This document shows, piece by piece, positions 54,530 through 64,000 of a stretch of DNA of 64,000 nt. The translations under genes and the position numbers were made by a program. Source of the DNA: Micrasema longulum (Eukaryota > Arthropoda > Insecta > Trichoptera > Brachycentridae). The notes below the pieces were generated by a model that was not told where the DNA came from, searched no databases, and saw only the letters and a program-made list of their open reading frames with translations. The stretch covers positions 118,364 to 182,363 of the forward strand of contig JAGVSM010003441.1 of assembly GCA_022494885.1 (NCBI GenBank), given 5' to 3'. Every line of letters starts with the position of its first letter. Within the stretch, counting starts at the first letter, position 1.

Positions 54530-54786
54530 CCTAGTATAGTAATTAGCGCATTCGCCTATCGCGCTTGAGGTCCCGGTTTTGATCCCTGGTAGGACTGACT
54601 AGAAATGTGTTTTGAAAATGTGGTTTAACACCACAATATTTCACTGTCCCTGGACTGGTACCTGAACAGTCAGAGTAATCGCCTGATCTTTGTGTAACAG
54701 GTGATCAAAGTGCGCTGCATTTGGAGTTCCAATATAGTGCCCTATGTACCATCGAGTTTGAATAGAGGTATACTGAATGATGATGA
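54530..54786 (+). mobile_element. SINE-1 copy, near full length
   Basis: Head with a decayed A box ('agtatagtaattagcgcatt') and B box 'cggttttgatccctgg', then 'caccacaatatttcactgtc', 'cctggactggtacctgaaca', 'aaagtgcgctgcatttggag', 'ccctatgtaccatcgagttt', 3' end 'tgaatgatgatga'. The most complete uninterrupted plus-strand copy. Confidence 0.88.
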
Positions 54787-55281
54787 ACAGTATGGATAGT
54801 CATCAAAATATCATTATATCATTATTTCAACTCTTGTATTTAACCTGAAGCACTTTGCTAAAAGGTTGATAAAGGTAAGTGTTTTTTTTAATAGTTTTTA
54901 TTTATAAATAATTAAGCCTTTTAAAAAAAAAAAAATAGAAACCTATCGTATTATCAGCGCCATGAATTTTAAAAGTTTCGTATTTTTGAAACTACTCCGC
55001 GTATTACGTCTCAAGTTTTCCCACCTTTCTTCTCAATGAGTTTCGCTGATTGGTCAGTTGACTGAGCGTAAATTGGAAATCTATCACACGTTTCTTATCA
55101 TTGGTTTGTTTGGAAAAAATAGTGACGCCGTCCAAAGTAGTTCGTTTTTGTTAAAATATTTTATTTTTTTTTCATGCATTTTCAAGAATCTCCACAATAC
55201 AATTTAATTATTTGATTTAAATTATTTATCAACAATTCTTGATGGAATTCCATTGTAATGAGGTAATTACTTATATTTATA
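54787..55281. other. Unassigned spacer
   Basis: Moderately G/C block at 54950-55130 with no recognised feature. Confidence 0.35.
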
Positions 55282-55515
55282 CAAAAATTATTAATTAATA
55301 ATACTTGGTACACTTCCACTTATTTGTTAGACCAATTAGCGCTTTCACCTTAATTAAACTTATATAAACCTACACTTATAATAATATTTAGTTTTGTATA
55401 AATTATCCTTACACTGTATAATATTCACCAGATTGAAGATGCCAATTAGAGGGAGAAAGCGCTAATTCGTCAAACAAATAAGTTTAAGTGTACCAAGTAT
55501 TTTTAATTAATAACT
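55282..55515. repeat. Inverted repeat with GAAAGCGCTA core
   Basis: Left arm about 55288-55349 ('ttaattaataatacttggta', 'cacttccacttatttgttag', 'accaattagcgctttcacc') is the reverse complement of right arm 55452-55513 with about 10 changes. The right arm begins GAGAAAGCGCTA. With TTGAAGA at 55433-55439, this resembles CUGANGA ... GAAA-GCGC-TA of a minimal hammerhead; stem II between them is weak. The same inverted layout is seen at 44151-44717 and 55640-56165. Confidence 0.55.
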
Positions 55516-55639
55516 TAGATGTAAATATAAGTTATTAATTAAAAATATAAGTTTGAATATGTAAATATTAGTTATTACAAAAATAAAATTTGATGTTTAA
55601 ATTTTTACTCAAAGAAAAAATACATTTTTATGTATAAAT

Positions 55640-56165
55640 TCTATATTTGAAGCACTAACTTTGTGGTTATTTATTATTATAAAATAAATAAAACAAATTT
55701 GTTTTTAACCACTATTTTTTTCCCACCGACCGGTTTCAAAGCAAACAAGCTTCTTCGTCAAGGCTTACGTAACTAATGAATTATTTCCTATTTTATTTTA
55801 TAATACTACACGTGGACCCAATAAATTAAGTATTTTTTTCCTTTCAAAGGTGGTAATTTGATTTCAATATTTTCGAAGCTAGACATGAAAGAACTAAAAT
55901 AAATATTGTTTATTTGGTTATTATTTTTTCTTCCTATTACGAATCGCTTTTTTAATTTCTAAGATTTCTAAGTTATCTAATTTTAATAATAAGACTTGAT
56001 TTACTATGTCCACGTGTAGTTTTTAGTTGACATGAAAAAAATAAAATAGGAAAAAATTCATTAGTTACGTAAACCTTGACGAAGAAGCTTGTTTGCTTTA
56101 AAACCGGTAGGTAAAAAAAAAGAGTAAAAAAAATAATCGTTAAAAACAAAGTTGTTTTATTTATT
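55640..56165. mobile_element. Penelope-like terminal repeats (type P3) as an inverted pair
   Basis: 55640-55950 matches 43438-43697. 56005-56165 is the reverse complement of about 55685-55815 ('cccaccgaccggtttcaaag', 'cttcttcgtcaaggcttacg', 'tactacacgtggac'). Read on the minus strand, 55725-55765 gives TTGACGA, an AAGC...GCTT stem, GAAACCGGTC. The second arm gives TTGACGA (from about 56077), the same stem and AAAACCGGTA. This fits a minimal hammerhead with the first core C changed to T. No protein-coding part remains. Confidence 0.6.
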
Positions 56166-56209
56166 TTATTACATTTTTATGTATCCAATTTTCGGTAGAG
56201 TTGAACTTT

Positions 56210-56345
56210 TTCATTCAATTTAATTACTTTAATATAATTGAAATTCACTGCCCTTACTGTTTTGTGTAAATACATTGAATTTCATAATAAAGATACTAGT
56301 CTTAAAGATGTCGCGAAAGCGACGGAACCGGTCAGTAGTTACTCA
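56210..56345 (+). repeat. Penelope-like terminal repeat (type P1), copy 1
   Basis: 'gtgtaaatacattgaatttc', 'ataataaagatactagtc', then AAAGA, stem TGTCGC-GAAA-GCGAC, GGAA and CCGGTC at 56305-56332. Same block order as the minus-strand copy at 60600-60790. The hammerhead core is imperfect (GGAA instead of GAAA). Confidence 0.6.
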
Positions 56346-57289
56346 AAATTTGTAGATTAAAGAATTCCTTGTCTTTTATTTCCATAATAAATCACAATGA
56401 ACTTCCATTGGGACTTTTCAACAACAAACTTGAATGTTTTTTGAATTGTATGGAGTTAAGTTTTCTAACAAAGCTTATTCTCTTGTAAAATTAGTGAAGT
56501 TGGAATTTTTAACAAACAACGTAAAATAAATCATGTTTATCAGATACTTCCTAAGTAAGTTATTATATCGTGGTGTTTAAAGTTTAAATTGATGGAAACT
56601 TTTCCGAAACACGCCCGGGTTGCTAGTTTTGATGTGCAAACATAATTTGAAATAAACTAGTTCCCTCGAACTACATCAACTCCCTTGTTCATTTTTCCTT
56701 CCCGAGATGTGCATGTAACTGGATACACAGCTCAGTAGCCATACAAATGTCTGCTCTCCTTACATTTCACTGTCGACATAAGTTTGGGCGCTGAAGTCTT
56801 ATTTCACTAGACTGGCATTCGCAAGATATTCTACCCAACTTAAGTTCAGCTTTTGTATTGAAATTTACAAGGTATTATTTATCGTAGAAGCGAATACCCT
56901 CGGAGTGTTTACGTCGAAAACAGAATTTAATTACGGATATTATTTGTGTTCTTGACATCTTAACAAAGTTATATCACTTTACTGCTAATAACTTTTGATA
57001 CTTATAAACATACAAAGAAATAGACTGAAAATACCAGTTAATGCAATGACAAACTTTAACATAGTGTGTGAAAAAACTCCCTCAAGACACTGTGTGGTAA
57101 CCTGAGGTAAGAAAATGATCGTAAAATAATCTCTGTCCCTGTTTATCTTATTCAAATTATATGCGAGTTCTGCTCAGTGATCTAATTAGATTAGATATTT
57201 GTTTGACTATTTTATTCAATTATTAATTATAATCAACGCATGTAAATGTTACCTTCTTAAAGCATGTGGTTTCAAAGTGGCATGCTAAT
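56346..57289. other. Spacer with apparently unique G/C-richer block (56590-56910)
   Basis: 56590-56910 contains 'ccgaaacacgcccgggttgc', 'cctcggagtgtttacgtcga' and no repeat match. No open frame of interest. Candidate conserved non-coding DNA. Confidence 0.35.
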
Positions 57290-57430
57290 TTATATTGTTG
57301 TAAAACAAACATGGTGAAGGTATTTAGAAGGTTTTGCCTGTTAGTTTGATTGATGTCCCGATAAAGAGACGAAACTTGAGACCGGTAGACATAGAAAAGT
57401 CGATGAGTGATTTTAAACAAATATTTAATA
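57290..57430 (+). repeat. Penelope-like terminal repeat (type P2), copy 2
   Basis: 'aaacatggtgaaggta', 'ggttttgcctgttagtttga', 'accggtagacatagaaaagt', 'caaatatttaataacat' match 29270-29410. The hammerhead-like stem here is destroyed (AGAGACGAAACTTGAGACC). Confidence 0.65.
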
Positions 57431-57689
57431 ACATATAGAATATATATATCTCTCTGAAATGAATGTTTTGCATATTATAAGTCTCATCGTTGTCGGACAT
57501 TTTGATGGACAAAATATTGAATGTAAAATTATTTTATATACGTAAATATGTGATATGATTTTTTTATTATGTGGTAAGGTTTTCTTAATATTGACTTATT
57601 TAACACTTTCTATACATATACATTTAATTTACCCACTATTGTATCAAAAAATAATAATAATATAAAATAAATGTAAATAATAAATAAAT

Positions 57690-58240
57690 GTAATGTTCGA
57701 GACGCCTTCTTTATTTCCATTCAAATCACGTATGAAATGTCACTTAGTAAATATTTGAGTTTTTCCTTTCTCCTTCCTCTTTCCCATCCTCTTCTCTTTA
57801 AACTGTAGTGTAGATATTAGGCGATGTTTATTATTTTTATTTATTTATTTAGTTTGGGAAATCAACAGTTCTACATACATATTTATACAGATAAAGTGTA
57901 TAAACTCAGAACTAATAACAGATTTCCACAAAGTATACAAAGTTGGTAAAAAAAAATATATTACATATTTTAAAAAATTTATACATATAAAAATGTTATT
58001 TTCATGTACTCGCAAATATTTTTCAATAATCTAAGAGTTAAAAAAAAAAAAAAAAAAATGTTTATTTTTCAATATTATGTTAAATCATGAAAATATTACA
58101 TATTGAGTATAATATCCCAACAATATGTTCAATTCATTGATTTTTTCAAATTGAATGGTTTGGGTAATTAAGAATGCCCACCCTTATGCATTTGTATGTT
58201 ACCTGTATATGTATGGATATAAAGTGTTTAAATAAATAAA
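57690..58240 (+). repeat. LINE 3' untranslated region split by a reversed retroposon tail
   Basis: 57690-57825 ('gaaatgtcacttagtaaata', 'tttctccttcctctttccca') and 58130-58240 ('tttttcaaattgaatggttt', 'gcccacccttatgcatttgt', 'tataaagtgtttaaataaat') are the two halves of the 3' end also seen at 48840-49150. Between them, 57830-57960 begins 'tttatttatttagtttggga', i.e. a retroposon tail on the minus strand. A polyA of about 20 lies at 58039-58058. Confidence 0.65.
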
Positions 58241-58995
58241 TAAATATAAAGGCAAATATATTGACTTAATTTCAATAAAAAATAAAAGAAAACCTGAAAA
58301 ATGCGCTTGATTTAATTATAAATGATTAAAAAGACAATCAATGAATTAAAAAAATAGACCCATAAATTTGTGTGCTTAAAATATATCTGCATACCTACAT
58401 AAAAAAGTTTTATATGCTATATCAGAAAATAAACAAGTTTTTAAAATGATTTTTTAATTAATTAAAAAACAAATATCATGTTTATATAATGTCGCACAAG
58501 CGTAGCTACATACATACTACAGCACTTCTACTACTTGCTTCCATCAATCTCACGAAAACTTAAAATGTTGGTTAAAACTTAAAGTTATCCGCAGTCGAGA
58601 AAATCGCAAAGTCATTTAAACTTCGCACGGAGGAATGATCGCTGGAAAAGTTTCAACTACCCTCCAACTCCGGCTGGAAATATTATGAATTTACGAACAC
58701 ATCTTCTACACACGAATGATAAATAAAATCGTAAAATCATCCGATCTTCCAAATTTAACGACAACTTTCTGAATTAATAATAACTTTTCCAATCAAAATA
58801 ACACCCACCTATACGCCTGTAAAGAAAATGCTGATAACGGAAGACAGAAAAGGAGAAGATAAAAACTTATGCACTCACAAATAAATTTAAAAAAGTTGAT
58901 TTGATAAAATAATAATTCAGATGTACATTATGTGCGTCGTTCTCCTCGCTGCTCGGGGTCGTGGCTTTTTTCTCTCATTGTTTTCGACTTTAAAC
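58241..58995. other. Spacer with apparently unique block (58490-58980)
   Basis: 58490-58980 is less AT-rich, has CG sites ('tcgcacggaggaatgatcgc', 'cgctgctcggggtcgtggct') and no match to other parts of the window. No long open frame. Candidate unique non-coding DNA. Confidence 0.35.
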
Positions 58996-59105
58996 CGGGT
59001 TGTGGTCCTGTAGCTACTGTCGAGGACTCGAAGGTCTTAGGGCTGAACCCTTTTATCACAACTTGATTCCAATTTTCAAATATTTAGTTATTTATTTTCG
59101 ACATT
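58996..59105 (+). mobile_element. SINE-2 copy, 3' truncated
   Basis: 'cgggttgtggtcctgtagct', 'cgaggactcgaaggtcttag', 'acaacttgattccaatttt', 'tagttatttattt'. The B box is lost and the usual 'gaaaatggc...aacgcaaat' body is missing. Confidence 0.75.
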
Positions 59106-59457
59106 CTGTGAAATAATTGTTTTTCCACAATTAATAAGAATTTTAATGTAATGAGGCTAATAGATTAAAATTCTAAATAGGCCGGTCATAATACCAGAGT
59201 GCACTCCCACTTACTGCCAATAACTGAAAAATTGAATGAATTCCTTCATTTCTTATTGAAATTTATTTCACACAAACATCGGCCAAAGAACGGCGTTCCT
59301 GTCTACGTTGTTATAAGTTCTATTCTCGTGCTCTCATAGAGTAAAACAGATTTATTGCGGTATTGGCATTACTTGGTACGTCACGTAGTAGTGTTCTTGT
59401 AAAATAATAAAACATGTTAACACAAGTAACGAAGTTTTGTTTTTATAATTTAATTTT
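59106..59457. other. Unassigned spacer
   Basis: G/C-richer 59180-59420 with no recognised repeat or gene. Confidence 0.35.
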
Positions 59458-59540
59458 TGCAGTTGGTTAAACGGCTAACTCTGAAACTGGCGTCAGGGGT
59501 TCGATTCTCGCCAGTTGCAAGAAAAAAATCCTAAATACTA
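59458..59540 (+). mobile_element. SINE-3 head fragment
   Basis: 'tgcagttggttaaacggcta' (end of A box), 'gcgtcaggggttcgattctc' (B box GGTTCGATTCT), 'gccagttgcaagaaaaaa'. The 3' body is missing. Confidence 0.8.
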
Positions 59541-60173
59541 ATATTACAAAATTTCTCCTTCCACGTGCCTCCTTAAGTAGTTTTCTTTATACACACTGAT
59601 CATTAAATATTTTTTCAATTAAAATCAAACATATGCACCTAAATGATTTTTTTTTCTCAATCTGATGTGAAAATATCCATTTGAAGATTATCAAAAATCC
59701 AATTTCATAATTTAAATAAATAAGAGACATATATCAGGCCTTGTATACTATATAGACTCATGTTACACCACAGCCACACATGAGTTAAACAAAAGTTACG
59801 CTCAACAAAGTTCGGCAGTAGGTCTTTGGAAAATATTGGCAATTCCGAATATAATAAACTGCACGATGAGCTAAAACACGAAAAATCGAATAAAAAATCC
59901 AGAAGTGTCGCAATTAAAAAATACTACTTAAATCTTTTTGATGGTGATAGTTATTAATGTAATTTATATAGATGGTGTAAAGTACTGTGCTTTATGTTTC
60001 GTATACAATAATGTTTTCCAACTATTTTGGATGTATTAACTATGTAAGAAATTATGTATTGTCACAAAAATATTTTTTTTATGTACGGTCCCAAATGAGT
60101 TTCTTTAATAACTCCTGGGCGTAGAATATGTACTTTTTGTTTTATATGTTTTATTAATAATAAAAAAACGTAA
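59541..60173. other. Unassigned spacer
   Basis: At 59800-59950, a short stretch with AAATCCAGAAG and similar does not resolve into a protein. Nothing recognised. Confidence 0.35.
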
Positions 60174-60255
60174 TTCAAATACACTGCAATTGGAGTGTCA
60201 ATTCAGTGCCCTATGCATCAATGTGTGCGGATAAAATGATAGTGACCGTTGATGT
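60174..60255 (+). mobile_element. SINE-1 copy, 3' end
   Basis: 'tacactgcaattggagtgtc', 'aattcagtgccctatgcatc', 'gtgcggataaaatgata'. Only the last third. Confidence 0.75.
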
Positions 60256-60599
60256 CGATAACATTTTGATAACTTAAAATGGTTGTATTTATATTAAACC
60301 GTAATTATTATTTTTTTCAATTTGTTTTTCGATCTGTGAAGAGATTTGTCTTTTATTACAATGACTTCTGTTTTTCTTTTCAGATCGCGGTATAAAAGCT
60401 GCTGATGTTTAACAGTTTTCTTTTATTTGGAACCCTGTAAAGAATAATGGGGAAGCGATGGTTGCCACGTGATTCAAAGATACTATTCACTGGTAAGTTT
60501 ATTTTACCATGATACATTATTTTATATTTTTTTCTATTCAGTAAAGCCATGTTTTTCCTCGAAGTTATAATTATAATATTTTTTATAAATAAAAAACGA
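60256..60599. other. Unassigned spacer
   Basis: Part of a 135-codon minus-strand open frame (60380-60787) that also runs through the P1 repeat; no domain. No gene called. Confidence 0.35.
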
Positions 60600-60790
60600 G
60601 TGATACTTTTATCCACAAATTTGGAATATCCAGTGACCGGTTTCATCGCTTTCGCGACATCTTCGAGACTGGTATCTTTATTAAGGAGTTCAATGTATTT
60701 ATACGAAACAAAGGTAAGAATAGATAATTCAAAATTATATGAAAGTAATTTTAATAAATTTATTTTTATCTTAAAGATCATTTTCAATTT
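60600..60790 (-). repeat. Penelope-like terminal repeat (type P1), copy 2
   Basis: On the minus strand: 'gtataaatacattgaactcc', 'ttaataaagataccagtc', then TCGAAGA, stem TCGC-GAAA-GCGA, GAAA and CCGGTC (60634-60672). This preserves the GAAACCGGTC half of a minimal hammerhead exactly; the CUGANGA half has two changes. Opposite orientation to the copy at 56210. Confidence 0.65.
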
Positions 60791-61170
60791 TTTTTCGGGT
60801 TGACTGATGAGTTAGTATTATCCTATTTTAATGAGTTTAATTATTTTATTTTTAGTTGTCCATCCTTCTGAGTGTGATTTTTGTCAATCATGATTTTTGA
60901 AAAACAAAGGGTAAAAAGTCACGAGTAAAAATATATAACAGTGGGTAAAGTAATGGAGAATGCACGTGTGTTATCTGTTCATTAAGTAATTCTACGTTGG
61001 TTTTATTTTTTGATCTATTAATTTCGAGAACTTCTAGTTTGTCAAGTTTATGGCTTAGGTGCAAAACGAATTATTTTTACATTTTTTTTAATTCAAAGGA
61101 ATGTTCATTTTCTATTCAATGTTCGGCGAAATTTGAATTATCTTTATAAAATGATTGGCAAAATTTGAAT
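60791..61170. other. Unassigned spacer
   Basis: AT-rich; nothing recognised. Confidence 0.35.
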
Positions 61171-61360
61171 CGGGTTGTGGTCCTGTGGCTAGAGTCTCGG
61201 ACTCACGGACCAAATGTCCGTGGTTCAAATCCTACCCTACCTCAACTTGATTTCCATTTTTTGATAGTGAGTTATTTACAACTCGTTTAAAATAGCCCTC
61301 AAGGTTAAATATTTGGTAAAATCATAAGAAGGCAAATATTTCTTTTTTCTTTTAAAAAAT
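61171..61360 (+). mobile_element. SINE-2 copy, full length
   Basis: 'cgggttgtggtcctgtggct', 'tcggactcacggaccaaatg', B box GGTTCAAATCC, 'taccctacctcaacttgatt', 'gatagtgagttatttacaac', 'ataagaaggcaaatatttct' and tail. Confidence 0.88.
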
Positions 61361-61704
61361 AAATACATTATTATACCATGATTGGATGTGCTCTTTTATG
61401 CGTGTTTTAAAGACTACACGTTTGGCCTACGTAGCATGTATTTTTACAGTCGTTACAATTAAGAAGGTAAGTTCCTGAGTTGGAAAACTTAAATTTTTTG
61501 TCTTTAGTATTAACCAAAAAATTAGCTTAAGAAATTACTATTGTAAAAGGCTGCTGTGCATTTATATATATAAAGGTAGGTAAAGGAGTTATATGAAGCA
61601 CGTTTTTTGTTACATGTTGGGTTTTAGATTTTTAATTAAAGAACTTAACAATAGAGGTTTTAAAGCTGATTCGTTTTTTGAACCATGATAATACTTTTTT
61701 TCCA
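61361..61704. other. Unassigned spacer
   Basis: Nothing recognised. Confidence 0.35.
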
Positions 61705-62050
61705 ATTTTTACTGTTTATATTAACAAATTACAACAGAGATGAAGAACATTCAAGAGAAGGTAATATAGAAGTCTAGGCATCTACAGGGCTTATGACCTG
61801 TCAATGGCTGGTTTAAGTGGCCGCTTTACACACTGTGTAACATTCACCATTTTGCCCATATTTGAACATCTATATTCCTTCAATTCTTTCATCTGTTGAT
61901 GTTTGTGAAGTTAAAGAGCTGAAACCTTTATTTACCTTAAATGTTCTTCATCTCTGTTGTAATATGTTAATATAAACAGCTCCCCAGGGAGTCGAATCCA
62001 GTCCTTGTCTACAAAAATTTGGACAAACTCAAAACATTGTTTTACTGTTT
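61705..62050 (+). repeat. FB1 foldback repeat with both inverted ends
   Basis: Left end 61713-61765 ('ctgtttatattaacaaatta', 'caacagagatgaagaacatt', 'agagaaggtaa') is the reverse complement of 61933-61980 ('ttaccttaaatgttcttcat', 'ctctgttgtaatatgttaat', 'ataaacagc'). Between them lies the core ('gtctaggcatctacagggct', 'gtcaatggctggtttaagtg', 'ctgttgatgtttgtgaag'). The outer end continues to 'ggacaaactcaaaacattgt'. The clearest example of the FB1 structure. Confidence 0.85.
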
Positions 62051-63429
62051 AGTTCAAAACATTGATTGAAAAAATATAAAGAACTAAGTTTTATTTAGAC
62101 AAAGCCCATAAGTCAGAGTAGTCAGATGTTCATAGTTAGTGGATTATATCTCTAAGGGCCTTATTTATTACTGGGGTGATATTCCAAATGGTCTCGCGGC
62201 TATGGACAATACAACACTGTCTTGTCCCAGATCCGTGAACAGCCTTGATTGCGCGACAGTAAGGAAATTTGGCCGCAGTTCACACATGAGCGTTGCGAAA
62301 AATACCTGTCGGCGTTTATTAAGAGCAAGTTTACGAAAAAAAATATTTACTCTATTCCAAATCGAGTTGTCCAAGGACGAACTAAATAATTAAATTGATT
62401 TTATTTGCCGTCATTTTCGGCAAAAAAAATGTGTGGAAGCGACACGTTCACGTACGTCGAGCAAATCATATAATCGTATAACCTGTCCGTCTATTTTAGT
62501 GGCAATGTCTCGGTACAAGTGTTTGTCCTAAAAAAAATCTGTTTACACGGGAAGATGGTCGAGTCCGGGGAGAAAGCAATATTGCATTGTCGTTGTGTAA
62601 ACGGCCTTTAAATATTCAACTGTATTTAGCTAATAATATGGAACGGCTGTAAGTTTTCTCTGCCTATTCTTTCAGAAATTTATTAAGTGAGTTTGCTAAA
62701 CCATGGTCCTGAATGCATCCGATGATTTAATCAACTAAATATTTTGGTATCATTTTAGTACATTTTTTATTACATATAAAATTAATCGATGACAGATTAT
62801 TAATCTTTTCAAGTTTTAAGACAGAGTGTTTCAAAGTTTTCGACACTTTTTTTGCGGCAGTTAAATGTATCGCCACTTTTATATCTTATCTTTTAAATAA
62901 TAATTTAGTTACAAGGCAAATAACACATGATTAAAGGCAAATTTACTCATATTATGCGGTAGCGAATTTTTATTTTCTTCCTCTTATTAGCTCTAATTCC
63001 TACAAAACATGCAATGAGATTTATTGCAAATTACTCCCTTCCTGAAGGGTATCTATTACAATCAAGGCCAATTGGATTATAACCTGACCATAAACAAGGA
63101 TTAAACATTGGAAAATTATTGGCTGACCATAAACAAAAAAAAACATTGTTAATCAGCCTTTGAGAATAAAAAAGAGCAGAATTTTAAACGAACAAGACGT
63201 AATAATAAATAAAAAATTACGTTTTCGTATTTAACAAATTTAATTTGTGTCACCTATCTAAAACTTTAATTTTCGGTGCCACCAAAATTTTTGATGTATT
63301 TTTACTGATTTATTTTCTACCTAGAAAAGTATACAGTTTTTCGTTTTTGATATTTTAACTCACACACTGAATACCGACTACACAAATGTCATCGAAACAC
63401 TTGCATTCACATTAGGATGGTACATAAGA
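62051..63429. other. Spacer with unassigned G/C-richer segment (62120-62620)
   Basis: 62120-62620 has open frames on both strands (62139-62393 plus, 62168-62374 minus) and terminal sequences 'taagggcctta' (62152) and 'aaacggccttta' (62598) that look like weak inverted ends of the GGCCGTTTACAC type. Neither protein is recognisable. The rest is AT-rich and featureless. Confidence 0.35.
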
Positions 63430-63966
63430 CTAACATTAAAATGTAACCCGGGGCGCCATTTTATTTTGTTCTCTGATATAAGTAGAATAGAAAATATTCA
63501 AAACAAATTTATAAAGTACCTTAAATGCAAAACCGGTATTTTTTATGTATCTACTCTCAATGCCTCCACCTTCCATGGAATCATTTCTCTACAATACCGC
63601 AGAGTGTGTGCGGACCAACTACTGCTTTACAAAATTATGACAGGAATGGTTGACTGTACAGAGCTGTTTGGTTTTATAACAATACATGTGCCAGCCAGGA
63701 TTTGTAGACGGTACCACCTGTTTCATGTACCAATAAGTAAAACATCGTATGTTAAAAATGCTTTTTTCCGTAGGACTTTTTCAATGTACAATACAAAATT
63801 TAAAAATATAGATTACACAAACATCACTCTGTCAGATTTAAAATTTACACTAAAAAATGTATTATGTAACTTAGTAGACATTATAATAATAAATATATAC
63901 ATCTCCCCTCCCCTCCTTATCCTCTCTTCAAGCATTTTTGTCCTTATCCCGCCCAATTTACAGTAA
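63430..63966 (+). pseudogene. Jockey/CR1-type LINE C-terminal end
   Basis: The 166-codon open frame (63466-63966) begins with DISRIENIQNKFIKYLKCKT ('i..iE.iQ.kFl.yl'), then SLQYRRVCADQLLLYKIMTG ('sl..RR...dl.flyKil.G'), VDCTELFGFITIHVPARICR ('.d...ll..i.f.vP.r..R'), LFHVPISKTSYVKNAFFRR ('lf.vp..rtny....p..R') and LSDLKFTLKN. Uninterrupted over its length, unlike most LINE ends here, so relatively young or under less decay. The RT is absent (5' truncation) and the 3' end reaches the window edge with an AATAAATATTTAAAAAA tail. Confidence 0.8.
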
Positions 63967-64000
63967 CTTAATGTTCTTAAAATAAATATTTAAAAAATCT

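Noticed and set aside
60380..60787. 135-codon minus-strand gene
   Set aside because: Part of the frame is the P1 hammerhead-like repeat and the rest is low-complexity; no domain.
62139..62393. Protein-coding gene on either strand
   Set aside because: Two overlapping open frames on opposite strands, no motif, no plausible splice context; left unassigned.

Overview
This window looks like eukaryotic, strongly AT-rich, repeat-dominated DNA, most probably from an arthropod and quite likely an insect. The basis is the set of element families: a mariner-type element with insect-like transposase motifs, Jockey/CR1-type and RTE-type non-LTR retrotransposons, tRNA-headed SINEs, a P-element-like DNA transposon with a THAP zinc-finger start, and repeats resembling Penelope-like element ends. 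I cannot name the species. I found no convincing host protein-coding exon, no functional tRNA or rRNA gene, no CRISPR array and no bacterial operon. The window is best read as intergenic or long-intron DNA.

Layout. 1-3.2 kb: a SINE-1, the tail of a non-LTR element with a (GATGAT)n end, an antisense RTE tail, another SINE-1, and a 0.7-kb P/THAP-like element flanked by a 7-8 bp target duplication. 3.2-12 kb: AT-rich DNA with foldback repeat FB1, repeat H and a short inverted repeat. 12-20 kb: clusters of SINE-1, SINE-2 and SINE-3, an RTE tail, and a 1.5-kb DNA element with terminal inverted repeats. 20-27 kb: decayed Jockey-type reverse transcriptase, a mariner-type element with TA duplications, and the best-preserved reverse-transcriptase pseudogene of the window (25.9-27.1 kb). 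27-32 kb: a CpG-rich apparently unique block, a hammerhead-like repeat, and the second P/THAP copy. 32-43 kb: FB1 copies in inverted arrangement, nested SINEs and several LINE 3' ends. 43-49 kb: Penelope-like repeats, an inverted-repeat element, LINE 3' ends and the second copy of repeat H. 49-52 kb: nested SINEs and a foldback element. 52-62 kb: more FB1 and three kinds of hammerhead-like inverted repeats. 62-64 kb: an unassigned segment and another LINE C-terminal end.

Nothing here acts as a pathway. The relations are between parasites: SINEs with intact-looking Pol III A and B boxes, LINEs that may supply their reverse transcriptase, and DNA elements known mainly as deleted copies. SINE-1 ends in sequence resembling the 3' end of the LINE at 255-745, which suggests that LINE lineage mobilised it. 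Several insertions are nested, so their order can be read: SINE-4 in SINE-1, SINE-2 in FB1, SINE-2 in a DNA transposon, SINE-3 in a foldback element, and LINE tails in two SINE-1 copies.

The most unusual material is (i) the P/THAP-like family with only the first half of a THAP zinc finger, and (ii) several unrelated-looking repeats that share a GAAA + 4-nt self-complementary + TC/TA core, as in the minimal hammerhead ribozymes known from Penelope-like elements, mostly arranged as inverted pairs. Family names SINE-1 to SINE-4, FB1, H, E and F are my own labels. All boundaries were judged by eye and may be off by tens of bases.
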